Assembly: GCF_014698065.1 (NCBI RefSeq)
Contig: NZ_JACJSI010000027.1
Coordinates: 20,825-84,824, forward strand
Length of the DNA stretch: 64,000 bases
Direction of reading: 5' to 3'
Source of the DNA: Nostoc flagelliforme FACHB-838
GTDB taxonomy: Bacteria > Cyanobacteriota > Cyanobacteriia > Cyanobacteriales > Nostocaceae
In this document: piece by piece, positions 1 to 9,250 of the stretch
Layout: each line of letters starts with the position of its first letter
Position numbering within the stretch: position 1 is the first letter of the stretch
The notes under the pieces: generated by a model
Databases searched by the model: none
The model's input: the letters and a program-made list of their open reading frames with translations, nothing else
What the model was told of the DNA's origin: nothing
Translations under genes and position numbers: made by a program

Positions 1-883
1 CTGGACGCTTTTCTGGTTCGTGTAAGTAGCGATAATAGAGAAATAAATCTCGATAGGGAAACTCAATGTTTTCTCCAGCACACACTGCTTGATTGATATT
101 AGGAGGAATACCAATGTAATGGAGATAAGTTAGCCGATTACCTTTGTCATAAAGAATTTTATCTTTTTCTTCAAAATGATCAGAAGTAACAGAATTACCT
201 GCAACTTCATGATTGGGTAAGTTATGGGCAAAGTTATAAACTGGTATGTCAGACCTCATAAACATATAGTTTAGAACTGGTTGATCTCCTGTAGGATAGA
301 GTATTTCCCTCTCACCTGCTTTCAAATTAGCTAATAGCTTATTTAATTTATCTGGTTCAAATAAGCCTTTTTTAGAAGCGTAAAATCCTGAACAAAATAT
401 TTCTGTTCTGAACCGATTTTTATCAAAAGTTTTTAGTAGTTTAACTGAACTAATGTTATAAACTTTATCTGGATGTTTAAACTGGAAATCGTAGACAACA
501 CAGTTATATTCATCTAATTTCTGAAAAATCAAATCTAGTGAATTCATCACTAAAGTATCCGCATCCAAATAAACAAACCGATCAAAGGGGCCATCAAACG
601 CACAAAATCGCCGATGACCACCATAAATTCTATATTTATTTTTGTTCATACTAGCAGGACTGGCCTCTAGCATAAATTGATCCCAACGGTTGATTGATTC
701 TTGATTATCGTAAAGGAATACATTAGGGCGTTTAGCTATTTCGTCAGCAATTCGCTGTGTCTGATCATCAAAAGGATAGATACAAACAGGAGTTTTCGGC
801 CCCAAGATAACATCAATACTGTTGAGCAAAGCTACCAGTTGATCGAAAACATAATCATTGCCAAGGGTACAAATACCATTCAT
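1..883 (-). CDS. Nucleotide-sugar transferase-like protein (GT8-like), C-terminus cut by window edge
   Basis: The minus strand is open from an ATG at 881-883 to the left edge, about 294 codons, so the C-terminus is missing. The protein begins MNGICTLGNDYVFDQLVALL and contains FVYLDADTLVMNSLD near residue 105, a DxD-type metal and nucleotide-sugar binding motif. A TGDQPVLNYMF stretch follows near residue 205. This pattern is typical of GT8-like transferases and resembles a Nostoc family named after Npun_R2821/R2823. The gene is the last visible member of a minus-strand glycosyltransferase cluster and lies 3 bp from the preceding GT10 gene, suggesting cotranscription. Substrate and acceptor cannot be read from the sequence. 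The transferase fold is inferred from motifs only. Confidence 0.72.
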   Translation of the reverse strand, partial: MNGICTLGNDYVFDQLVALLNSIDVILGPKTPVCIYPFDDQTQRIADEIAKRPNVFLYDNQESINRWDQFMLEASPASMNKNKYRIYGGHRRFCAFDGPFDRFVYLDADTLVMNSLDLIFQKLDEYNCVVYDFQFKHPDKVYNISSVKLLKTFDKNRFRTEIFCSGFYASKKGLFEPDKLNKLLANLKAGEREILYPTGDQPVLNYMFMRSDIPVYNFAHNLPNHEVAGNSVTSDHFEEKDKILYDKGNRLTYLHYIGIPPNINQAVCAGENIEFPYRDLFLYYRYLHEPEKRP

Positions 884-886
884 AAT

Positions 887-1846
887 TTATGAGTGTTGTT
901 CAACAAAGTTTGACAACCAGTTGAGCAGGTTTAATTTGTGTAAAATGATTTGACGTGCTTCTGCGATCGCATCTTTGGCAGCATACCAAGCATCAGGTGT
1001 AGCTGTCACTTCTTGGATATACGCAATGCCTTTTTCATCTAAACTGGGTAATCTTAAAAAACTACCAGGCGGCAATAATTTATCAGCAGCCGGGCCACCG
1101 TAATAAATTGGTAGACACCAGGCAAGCAAAGAATCCCATAATTTTTCACTCACATACCAATTATTGTCTGCATAGTTTTCAATTGCCAGGTTGTAATAGT
1201 ATGGTGCCATTCCATGCCATTTGTGGCCAAGTTCTCCTTTCGTTGCCGACCATTCAGGTAAGTCCCGCCCATATAAATCGAACTTAGTATCGCTGGCTTG
1301 CAATGATTTCAAAAAGTCTAAACGCTGGCGATGGTTAGCTGTTCGGCTAATTCCCGAAGTAATCCAACTGCATGGGGCAATTTTTTCTGGGACTGGCATC
1401 TCGTTTAAATCCTCAAATGATTTGGCATGATACCAAATAGCAGGCATATAATCGGGATTGGGCGCAAAGTCATCCGGCCCGGAAACATGACCACAATACT
1501 TTTGAGCCTCCTGATAATTCCGCTTATTTATTTCTACAATCTCATCTAAAGGCGGTTCACGGAGAAAATAAATAATCCGCTCTTTTGGCACACCACATAA
1601 TAGAGATTCTATATTTATTTCTGGTTTTTGTTGTCGTTTACGAATAATATCTAACCAAGATGGTTGTGGGGATGGTTGGGGAAAATCAAACTGATATAGC
1701 AACATAAAGTCTGGCTTTTGGGCTATTTTCAACATTTGGATATTCTCCCAAACACCAAAGTGATGTGGAGTTTGTTGCCATAACCAATCTCTGGTTTTAG
1801 CAAGTCCTGAATAGCTACTAATCATGCCAACAGTTTTGAGAGTCAT
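887..1846 (-). CDS. Glycosyltransferase family 10 (fucosyltransferase-like)
   Basis: This 319-residue protein carries the GT10 signature YVSEKLWDSLLAWCLPIYYG around residues 231-250, the nucleotide-binding segment of alpha-1,3-fucosyltransferases. The usual GT10 order is kept: a variable N-terminal acceptor domain followed by the conserved C-terminal donor domain. No signal peptide or membrane segment is evident, so it should be cytosolic and act on a lipid-linked or nucleotide-sugar intermediate. It sits between a GT8-like gene and a GT4 gene in a one-strand cluster, consistent with synthesis of a fucose-containing exopolysaccharide or lipopolysaccharide. Fucose as donor is inferred from the family and is not proven. 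Confidence 0.8.
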   Translation of the reverse strand: MTLKTVGMISSYSGLAKTRDWLWQQTPHHFGVWENIQMLKIAQKPDFMLLYQFDFPQPSPQPSWLDIIRKRQQKPEINIESLLCGVPKERIIYFLREPPLDEIVEINKRNYQEAQKYCGHVSGPDDFAPNPDYMPAIWYHAKSFEDLNEMPVPEKIAPCSWITSGISRTANHRQRLDFLKSLQASDTKFDLYGRDLPEWSATKGELGHKWHGMAPYYYNLAIENYADNNWYVSEKLWDSLLAWCLPIYYGGPAADKLLPPGSFLRLPSLDEKGIAYIQEVTATPDAWYAAKDAIAEARQIILHKLNLLNWLSNFVEQHS

Positions 1847-1891
1847 AAATCGTATTTGTTCGTAGTTAGTTTTAAGTTGATTTCTTTGTCA

Positions 1892-3130
1892 TTACAACAG
1901 AATTGGTGGACGTTGAGCTTCTTCTACGTAACTTAATATTTTGGTAATTCTATTTTCCCAAGAAAATTGCTGGGCAAAATCTATACTAGCTGCATAACCC
2001 TCTATTTTGCGGGGATAGGTTTCTAAAGTATGTAGAATAGATTGGGCAAGTTTATGCGGGTTATCTGGTGTACACCAACTAGCAATTAAAGGTGATGCCT
2101 TGAATTCCATTAAAGGTGGAATCTCAGTTGCAACTATAGGAGTACCAGCAGCCATGTACTGAAAAAACTTAACTGGATTCGTGAAATCTGCTGATTTTCC
2201 AGCGCAGTGAGGATGAGCCAAAATATCAGCGGCTTGAAACAAGCTGACTAATCGTTCTCGTGGAAGTATCCAGCCTAAAAATTTAACGTTTTCTACATTT
2301 TTATCTCTAGCTAGCTGTTGATATGCTTGTACCTGTGCTTCTGTACCTCCTGTGATGACAAACTGAATTTCTGGCAATTCTTTAGCAGAATCAATTAAGA
2401 GATCGACTCCTTTGAAAGGATACAAAGCGCCTGAATAGACAACTAAATGCTTACGTCCATTTGTAAGCAATTCTTGACGCCATATTTCGGCTTCTTGGGG
2501 CTGTCTGATTAAAAATGATCCATTGAATCCGTTATGTAGCCAAACGGCTTTTTCGGGTGGCATTCCATATTCTATTAGGCTTTGCCTGATGGGTTCCGAT
2601 TGAGTAACAGCTATTTTAAAATATGGATTGTGGACAATTTCTGGCTCAAATTTTTGGTCTTGATAGTAGTGACGTTCATAGATAGTAGGAATTTTATTTT
2701 TGACTGCGGCTTTGACAAAGTTCCAATCTCGTGTATGAACAAGTTGAGAATTAGGGCGGATATGAATCGGTAGAAAATACTTGGTTACTACTGTACTGGA
2801 GTTAGTAAACTTACCACCTATTTGATCAATGGGCCAAGGCATTGGCAATACAGCAATTTTGAGTTTTTCTTGAACATCATAAAATTCTATAAATTCTCTG
2901 TCAGGTCTTTTGGGTTGTTCAAGATAAATTAAAGATAGTAAATTAACAGAAGATTTTTTATCTGGATACATTAAAACTGAGGAGTAGCCTAAATTAGCCG
3001 CTGCGTTGGCACAAAGAACATCATGAATTTCGTGTGCTGTGTCTGGTTGCAGTGATAGCTCTCTGGTGTAAAAAATATATTGAGTTTTTTTTGAAAAATT
3101 TATCATTGTTTTGGATAATAGGTTTTTCAA
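1892..3130 (-). CDS. Glycosyltransferase family 4 (group 1)
   Basis: This 412-residue protein has a GT-B layout. The C-terminal half contains LVVYSGALYPFKGVDLLI, the start of the donor-binding domain, then FLGWILPRERLVSLFQAADI, then NPVKFFQYMAAGTPIVATEI, the E-x7-E-like region of GT4 enzymes. The N-terminal acceptor domain is more divergent. No transmembrane segment is obvious. Several in-frame ATG codons lie within the first ten residues, so the exact start is uncertain. It lies 45 bp downstream (in transcription order) of the ABC exporter gene and 45 bp upstream of the GT10 gene, consistent with one polysaccharide operon. Donor sugar unknown. Confidence 0.85.
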   Translation of the reverse strand: MKNLLSKTMINFSKKTQYIFYTRELSLQPDTAHEIHDVLCANAAANLGYSSVLMYPDKKSSVNLLSLIYLEQPKRPDREFIEFYDVQEKLKIAVLPMPWPIDQIGGKFTNSSTVVTKYFLPIHIRPNSQLVHTRDWNFVKAAVKNKIPTIYERHYYQDQKFEPEIVHNPYFKIAVTQSEPIRQSLIEYGMPPEKAVWLHNGFNGSFLIRQPQEAEIWRQELLTNGRKHLVVYSGALYPFKGVDLLIDSAKELPEIQFVITGGTEAQVQAYQQLARDKNVENVKFLGWILPRERLVSLFQAADILAHPHCAGKSADFTNPVKFFQYMAAGTPIVATEIPPLMEFKASPLIASWCTPDNPHKLAQSILHTLETYPRKIEGYAASIDFAQQFSWENRITKILSYVEEAQRPPILL

Positions 3131-3171
3131 TATTCTGATACAAATACTTTTGTTAATTACATTAACTAAAA

Positions 3172-5412
3172 TTAAACTTTATCCTCAAAAACCTTTAATG
3201 TCTCTAGTAGGTAAATAGCAGAGTTATAAAATTCTGTAATTAATTGATTTTGTTTTTGAGGATCGGATTCTAATTTATCGGTTAGCAAGCGCAGAGAGCT
3301 AATGAGGGGATAGAGACGTGTGCGAAACTCATTGGAGATATTAGTGAAGTTTTGATACTGCTTATTTCCATTTTGATTTTGATCTATATCTGACGATAAC
3401 CGTGAGTTAATTTTCAAGTTAACCAGATCGTCGAAGACTTCAATGGCATTGAGAACTCTTAAGGCCGAATTGTATGATTCGTCAATTAATTCGTGCCGCT
3501 CTTGAGAATTGTCTACCAGATCATCAACTAAAATCCCGAGGAAACCAATCATTGAGTTAAGCCTTGTCCGCAGTTCGTGAGAAATTCGGTTAAAGCTGGG
3601 ATTCGTTCTGGTAAAAACTTCAGCCCGATCAGCAAATTGCATTGAATAGAGCCGTGAGTAGTAACCACCTTTTTGTAAAAGTTCTTCATGGGTGCCGATT
3701 TCTACTACACTTCCTTGGTCTAAAACGGCGATTTGATGGGCTTTTTGGACTGTGGAAAGGCGGTGAGCGATTACTAGGGTTGTGCGATCGCGACTTAGTT
3801 CATCAAGTGCAGCTTGTACTAAGCGTTCAGAAACTGTATCTAAAGCACTGGTAGCTTCATCTAAAATTAGAATCTCGGGATTTTGCAGTAGTGCGCGAGC
3901 GATCGCTAATCTTTGCCTTTGTCCACCCGATAACATCACACCGCGATCGCCAATCTGCGTATCAAATCCCTGGGGTAATTTGCTAATAAACTCATAGGCA
4001 TTTGCTCGCTTTGAGGCTGTGAAAATTTCGTCATCACTAGCCTCTGGTCGTCCATAAGCAATATTGTTCCGCACTGAATCATTAAAGAGAAACGTATCTT
4101 GACTAACAATTCCCATCGCCTTCCGCACCGATTTCAAATCGAAATCTCGCAAATCTATTCCGTCTAGGGTAATACAGCCAGATGTGGGGTCATAAAATCT
4201 CGGTAAGAGGTCTGCCATTGTTGATTTACCAGCACCAGAACTACCTACCAAAGCTAAAGTAGTACCACGTGGTAAATATAAATTTACGTCTTGAAGTACT
4301 ATATTTTGATGATTAGGATAGGAAAAACAGAGATGCTTAAAATGCACTCCCTCTATTAATTTCTCGTAAGAAATTGTACCGTTTCCCATGAACGGCTTAT
4401 TATCCTGCCGTAAAAAATCAGCGACAATATCCACGCTAGAAGCAGTATTAGCAAAGCTACTACGAAGAGTATTTAACTGAGAAATAAACGGCAGTAGTCG
4501 CAATAGCAACAATAAATATGTAATCAAAACGGCTGAGACTGAACTAATCTGGTCGGCAAATAAGGTGCGACCCAAAAAGACAATGAATATTAAGGCTATA
4601 ATGCCCGTCACCTCACTAACTGGTGTAATAGCCTCAGAATTCACTTGCGACTGAAAATCTGCTTTTTCTCGGTCACGAATTAGCTTTTGAATCCGTTTAT
4701 ATTCTCTATCTTCATTTCCAGTTGACTTTACTAGGCGAATTCCATTTAGCATTTCCAACACAGAAATGGAATAAGCTTTAGACATCTCCGAAAGCTGGGC
4801 ACCAAAATCTCTTGAGCGGTAAATTGCGTACTGATTTATTAACGTCACTAAAGTTAGCAATATTGTAGTGGCAATGGTCAACTGCCAGGAAATTGACAGC
4901 AACAAAGCCACAAAAACTAAAATTGTAATTGCCAGTATGATTAATCTGATGACGCTGCCTATAGCACTAGCAGCACGACTAATTTCTCCCCCAAGGCTGT
5001 TGATTAGATCACCAACTTTCATTTTGGTGTAATAATCTATGTCAATATCTAGTAATAGTTTTAAGCCGGCTTCTCGCATATCAGATGTCAACGTCCGCGT
5101 TAAAGAACTTGACACTAAACTACCGACATAGCCAGCTAAATTTTTTAAAATAATTATAAATATAATTGAGCCAGCCATCACCGCAAGACGGTAATTTTCT
5201 GGAATCTGATCAAAGGGAGAGATAATGGATTTAATAATTGGCGGAGCACCTGTCAAATCTACAGGTTGACCCACTATTTGAAGAATGACTGGCACAATTA
5301 GCGTCGTACCCACACCGTTAAATAAAGCGCCAGAAAATCCGAACAATATTGTAAAAAATATCCTTGCTGGATAAGGTTTAGCAAATTTTACTAGTAGCTT
5401 GCGGTTAGACAT
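3172..5412 (-). CDS. MsbA-like ABC exporter with duplicated histidine-kinase-like C-terminal tail
   Basis: The 746-residue protein starts with a six-helix exporter domain (about residues 15-320). An ABC ATPase domain follows, with Walker A GSSGAGKST at 390-398, signature LSGGQ at 494-498, Walker B LILDEA at 515-520 and the H-loop histidine at 550. This is the half-transporter layout of MsbA and lipid or glycolipid exporters, expected to dimerise in the inner membrane. About 145 extra residues follow the usual end near 600. They hold two similar blocks, at 607-664 and 689-746. The first contains SHELRTRLNSMIG, close to the H-box of histidine kinases (usually SHELRTPLN). The second has SNEFRTRLYPLIS, with the histidine replaced by asparagine. 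The tail lacks a kinase ATPase domain. The glycosyltransferase neighbours point to export of a polysaccharide precursor. Confidence 0.87.
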   Translation of the reverse strand: MSNRKLLVKFAKPYPARIFFTILFGFSGALFNGVGTTLIVPVILQIVGQPVDLTGAPPIIKSIISPFDQIPENYRLAVMAGSIIFIIILKNLAGYVGSLVSSSLTRTLTSDMREAGLKLLLDIDIDYYTKMKVGDLINSLGGEISRAASAIGSVIRLIILAITILVFVALLLSISWQLTIATTILLTLVTLINQYAIYRSRDFGAQLSEMSKAYSISVLEMLNGIRLVKSTGNEDREYKRIQKLIRDREKADFQSQVNSEAITPVSEVTGIIALIFIVFLGRTLFADQISSVSAVLITYLLLLLRLLPFISQLNTLRSSFANTASSVDIVADFLRQDNKPFMGNGTISYEKLIEGVHFKHLCFSYPNHQNIVLQDVNLYLPRGTTLALVGSSGAGKSTMADLLPRFYDPTSGCITLDGIDLRDFDLKSVRKAMGIVSQDTFLFNDSVRNNIAYGRPEASDDEIFTASKRANAYEFISKLPQGFDTQIGDRGVMLSGGQRQRLAIARALLQNPEILILDEATSALDTVSERLVQAALDELSRDRTTLVIAHRLSTVQKAHQIAVLDQGSVVEIGTHEELLQKGGYYSRLYSMQFADRAEVFTRTNPSFNRISHELRTRLNSMIGFLGILVDDLVDNSQERHELIDESYNSALRVLNAIEVFDDLVNLKINSRLSSDIDQNQNGNKQYQNFTNISNEFRTRLYPLISSLRLLTDKLESDPQKQNQLITEFYNSAIYLLETLKVFEDKV

Positions 5413-5578
5413 TGGGGATTTAGATTATAAATTTATAATTTTATAGTGGCAATAAAAATTACTATAGAATTTTTATCAATCTAGAGCTATTCTTACGTAG
5501 AGATATACTACGCTGGTTACGATATTTTTAATTGAGTTAAATCTAGATTAATCATAGATTTATAACCATACACCATCC

Positions 5579-6736
5579 TCATAAACGCGAAATCAACTCA
5601 GATAAAGTAGATGCCATAGCTTCTAAGCTGTATTTTCCTAAACATCTTTCTCTAGCCTTTCTACCTCGCTCCCTTGCTTGTTCTACATCGGCAAATATCA
5701 GTTGAATTTGTGCAGCAATTTGTTGGGGACAACTAGGATCAACTAAATAACCAGTTTCTGCTAAAATTTCGGGAATATCTCCCACTCTTGTGGATAACAC
5801 AGGTTTAGCCATTGCCATCCCATCTGTTAACTTTAGAGGAAATTGGGCACGAGCAATCACGCTATCTCTTTGGGGAACAACTACAACGTGAGCAGCTGCT
5901 ACAACCTCAGGCATAACCTCCACAGGACACTTTGGTAATTTGATAATCCAGCGTCCCCATTTTTGAATCAGTTGCTCATCATAATCATCGTAAGGGCTAC
6001 CTCCCACAATGACTAATTTTAAATCTTGCTGATTCAACTGATCTAACGCTATTAAGACATCTTCAACTCCCTTATGAGGTCTTGGCGCACCAGGAAACAT
6101 GAGAACTCGATACTTTGTTAAACCATAACGCTCTCTGCTGACCTCTGGATTATATTTCTCAGGGTCAAACATGGCAGTATCTTTGCCATTAGGCAAATAA
6201 ACACCCCCAAAGCGGTTTTGAAGAAACTGAGTATCTATCGTAATCCCATCGGCACGAGATACTAAACTTTCTATCCACTGGAGATAAAGTGGATGATCGG
6301 GAAATCTCAATGCACCATCTTTTTTTAAAATGTCCCTGGCAAATTGTTTAAGATTAGGACGATACTTCCATTCAAAACCTCCATGCCAGCTAAGTTCCCA
6401 ATCATCCATATCTAAAAGCAAAGGACGACGACTAGCTAATTTATGCAGTAGAGACACACCAAAACTTGTTGGTTTAGGTTTGACTGCATAGATAATGTCG
6501 CCATCTAGTTTTTGCCAAAGTTTTTTCGCTGAAGCAAAAAACTCAGGATAGTTTTTACCATCAACAGCAACTAACGGTATTCCTTTAGGAGGAATAGCAT
6601 ATAATTCCTGACCAAATAAAAATCCTACAATTTCAACTTTATAATTGATTTTTTTTAGAACTTGAGCTAGTAAAAAAGCTCGTACTGAGCCTCCACCAGA
6701 CAAGTCGCTCACAACTAACGAAACTTTTCCTTTCAT
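5579..6736 (-). CDS. Glycosyltransferase family 4 (group 1)
   Basis: This 385-residue GT-B enzyme begins KVSLVVSDLSGGGSVRAFLL, the glycine-rich acceptor-side loop of GT4 proteins. In the C-terminal domain RVLMFPGAPRPHKGVEDVLI and FPLKLTDGMAMAKPVLSTRV give the donor-binding core, including the conserved lysine and acidic region. The protein ends with a typical C-terminal helix (EAMASTLSELISRL). It lies 12 bp from the GT2 gene upstream and 166 bp from the ABC exporter gene downstream. It probably transfers one sugar of the cluster's polysaccharide; the donor cannot be assigned. Confidence 0.85.
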   Translation of the reverse strand: MKGKVSLVVSDLSGGGSVRAFLLAQVLKKINYKVEIVGFLFGQELYAIPPKGIPLVAVDGKNYPEFFASAKKLWQKLDGDIIYAVKPKPTSFGVSLLHKLASRRPLLLDMDDWELSWHGGFEWKYRPNLKQFARDILKKDGALRFPDHPLYLQWIESLVSRADGITIDTQFLQNRFGGVYLPNGKDTAMFDPEKYNPEVSRERYGLTKYRVLMFPGAPRPHKGVEDVLIALDQLNQQDLKLVIVGGSPYDDYDEQLIQKWGRWIIKLPKCPVEVMPEVVAAAHVVVVPQRDSVIARAQFPLKLTDGMAMAKPVLSTRVGDIPEILAETGYLVDPSCPQQIAAQIQLIFADVEQARERGRKARERCLGKYSLEAMASTLSELISRL

Positions 6737-6748
6737 ATATTAGTTGCT

Positions 6749-7792
6749 TTAGTCAGTGTTGATATAACTGCTTTTTGGCTTTTTGAACAAGTTGATAAAC
6801 TGGGAAAAAATTGAGATGATTTTTTGCGATCGCGGGCCTCGGTATTTTTCATAGAGTAAAAAGCTGGGAATAATTAGCCTAGTTTGATAAATTAGCTTGA
6901 GTAAATAGCTATGATTAATCCTAATTTTTTTATTTAGTAAGTATAAAGGAGGAGAAAACATTTTAATTAGCCGAGCAAAATTATTTTGTTCTTTTTCTCT
7001 AATTGCTTCTTTAAGCAGAAAATCTATACCTACTTTGCATAAAGGGATTAAATCATGATGCTTACTGCACACTGTTTCGTATAACAAAATGTAATAAGCT
7101 TTCATATAAGACCAGTTATTAGTTCTATTAAACTGATGTTTTGTATAATATGCTCCTATCATAGGTGTGTAGACAAAATTAACATTGGCAAGTAGAAGGT
7201 CTATTGTAAAATCCCTATCTTGCAAAGCTTTTAAACTCTCATCAAATATTTTTTTCTCCTGCACATCTCTACTCATTAATAGACATTGCTGAAGTAAGGG
7301 AAATGGAGAATCAGCTAGAAAATCAGGTATGAGTAATCGTTCAACCAGTTGCTCTCTCGATAAAGAACCAACTATATTTTCTTGTCTGCTAATAATTTGC
7401 TGTTCTCTGTCTATAAACACCCGTTCATAATCTGTGTATAAAACAGTATTTTCTTGAACATTCAAGGTATTTAAATGTTCTAATTGAAATTTAATTTTAT
7501 CTTGATGAATCCAATCATCTCCATCTAAAAACTGAATCCACTTACCTTGTGCCTGTTTAAAACCAAAATTCCGACTTGAGGATACTCCGCCATTTTCTTT
7601 ATAGAAGTAGCTGACTCTTGAATCTAGGCTGATCAATTGTTGAGCAACTTCTTTTGTATTATCAGTAGAGCCATCATCTACCATAATACATTCAAGGTCA
7701 GTAAATGTTTGTGATAGTACGCTTTTAACTGAGCGTTCTAGGTAGTCAGCTTGATTAAAACAGGTAACAACAATTGAAACAAGTGGAGTCAT
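6749..7792 (-). CDS. Glycosyltransferase family 2
   Basis: The 347-residue protein opens with PLVSIVVTCFNQADYLERSV and ECIMVDDGSTDN, the GT-A fold and first aspartate motif. WIQFLDGDDWIHQDK near residue 90 is the DxD-type metal site. The catalytic domain occupies roughly the first 220 residues; the rest is a basic, hydrophobic tail of unknown role. There is no clear transmembrane hairpin like those of processive synthases, so a single-transfer enzyme is more likely. It lies in the minus-strand polysaccharide cluster, 75 bp after the ATP-grasp-like gene. Donor and acceptor are not identifiable. Confidence 0.87.
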   Translation of the reverse strand: MTPLVSIVVTCFNQADYLERSVKSVLSQTFTDLECIMVDDGSTDNTKEVAQQLISLDSRVSYFYKENGGVSSSRNFGFKQAQGKWIQFLDGDDWIHQDKIKFQLEHLNTLNVQENTVLYTDYERVFIDREQQIISRQENIVGSLSREQLVERLLIPDFLADSPFPLLQQCLLMSRDVQEKKIFDESLKALQDRDFTIDLLLANVNFVYTPMIGAYYTKHQFNRTNNWSYMKAYYILLYETVCSKHHDLIPLCKVGIDFLLKEAIREKEQNNFARLIKMFSPPLYLLNKKIRINHSYLLKLIYQTRLIIPSFLLYEKYRGPRSQKIISIFSQFINLFKKPKSSYINTD

Positions 7793-7867
7793 TGATTAAA
7801 CACCCTTCTTGTTGAAAAGGTATAGTTCAAAATTAACGCTGGAGAAAATTAAATATTGGTAAATAAA

Positions 7868-8875
7868 CTAAGTTGGTATTTTGATTGAGATGTCGGCACG
7901 CTGCAAGTAATATTTCAGGAGTGCTGTATAGATGCGGTCTATTGATGGCAATGCATACTTTTTATCAGGATCACCGTCATGTGAACCCCAGATTACCGGG
8001 AAAGGATTTGGTTCCCAGACCATAAAGTTTCCCTGTTCGTCATAGCTATAATCAAAAGCCATAAAATCAAAACCTAATGCTTTGCGTGCCTGCTGTAAAA
8101 GTTCGTGATTGGGGTCTTCTCCACTGAAATAAGCAATCTCCTCTGCTATTATTGATTCATTAATTACGCGATTATGGTTGTCGCGTACCTCCCAAGATTT
8201 GGAAACCATTAAAGGGCCAGGGATACCTTCATCTCCCATAGCGAAGTAGCGATACTTACGATATAGTCCATCTTCTCCTTTAACATCCAGAAATTCTACT
8301 GCAATAGGGGCAATAAACTTTTCAAAAGGGACATTTGCCAAATCATCAAGATTTTGGACGAAAAAGATTTGGCAGCCATGCACCCAGTCTTCACGGATAA
8401 AGAAGGGAGTTGACAATCCTGCTTGTGTCTTTTTAAAAGCTTCTGGATCAGTAATGGGAACTGTTTTGGCAGTACGAATGCCTTTTATGCTACCAATCCG
8501 TTGTGCTGCCAGTGATTTAATTGAATTTGAGAGGTTATCAATAGGATTAACAATGGGAATGTTGCGTTTTTGACATTCTGCTTCTATTGGCTTGGCATAT
8601 TGATAAATATGCGGAAATCTTTCTTTTAGGGGATCTTGTAGCCAAGGTAGAAATAGTGCATAGCGCTCCCAATCATTTATCTCACAAGGAAGATAATGGA
8701 GTTCAAACAGATGTGCTGCTTCCGGTACATTTTGATTTACCCAATAAAGAAAATAGTCATTGTATGTAGACTGGTGATCTTTCTGTCGCACCACAAGGAT
8801 GCGCTTGGGATATCGGACGTTGTTCATTGCGTCCCGAATTGCTGAAATTACTTGTTGCCGAAATTCTTTGTACAT
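7868..8875 (-). CDS. ATP-grasp-like protein of unknown function
   Basis: The 335-residue protein shows an ATP-grasp-like C-terminal half. KALGFDFMAFDYSYDEQGNF and MVWEPNPFPVIWG resemble the metal-binding beta strands with acidic and asparagine residues that close ATP-grasp active sites. STPFFIREDWVHGCQIFFV resembles the central ATP-binding sheet. The N-terminal region (KRILVVRQKDHQSTYNDYFL) looks like a pre-ATP-grasp domain. Such enzymes ligate a carboxylate to an amine or thiol, but no substrate can be inferred. It is the first gene of the minus-strand glycosyltransferase cluster, so it may modify a surface-polymer component. I recognise the fold only by motif and am not certain of it. Confidence 0.55.
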   Translation of the reverse strand: MYKEFRQQVISAIRDAMNNVRYPKRILVVRQKDHQSTYNDYFLYWVNQNVPEAAHLFELHYLPCEINDWERYALFLPWLQDPLKERFPHIYQYAKPIEAECQKRNIPIVNPIDNLSNSIKSLAAQRIGSIKGIRTAKTVPITDPEAFKKTQAGLSTPFFIREDWVHGCQIFFVQNLDDLANVPFEKFIAPIAVEFLDVKGEDGLYRKYRYFAMGDEGIPGPLMVSKSWEVRDNHNRVINESIIAEEIAYFSGEDPNHELLQQARKALGFDFMAFDYSYDEQGNFMVWEPNPFPVIWGSHDGDPDKKYALPSIDRIYTALLKYYLQRADISIKIPT

Positions 8876-9250
8876 AGAAGTTTTGTGTAACGTTAAGATA
8901 GTCTTGGATGAAATTTTGAGCAGATGTGGGCTATTCGGCGCTAAAAATCTTAGTTGATTTTTGTTGGCAAAACTTTGTCACTTTTATTCAATAACTAAGG
9001 TTTTCTAGACTAAAAATTGGTTTTAATAGAGGCTATATCTGACTTCTGAAGTTTTCAGTGCAAGGATGAATCAGCCTTTAGTTTGCCATAAATTATAGAA
9101 AAGCAGATATTTTTAGTTAACCTCAGATATCAAGGTTCAATAAAAGCCTAAATAAAGTTAACGCCAGATTTGCTAGTTCGTCTAGCGAAATTTTACATAA
9201 ATACAGTATTTTTCTGTACTAAGTAGTAACTCATAAGGGAGGCAAAGGTA
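8876..9250. other. Divergent intergenic region between polysaccharide cluster and gloB
   Basis: About 375 bp without an open frame separate the minus-strand ATP-grasp gene from the plus-strand gloB. It must hold promoters for both directions. Immediately before gloB there is a good ribosome binding site (GGGAGG at 9237-9242, 8 bases before the ATG). I see no strong hairpin, repeat or RNA gene here. Confidence 0.6.
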
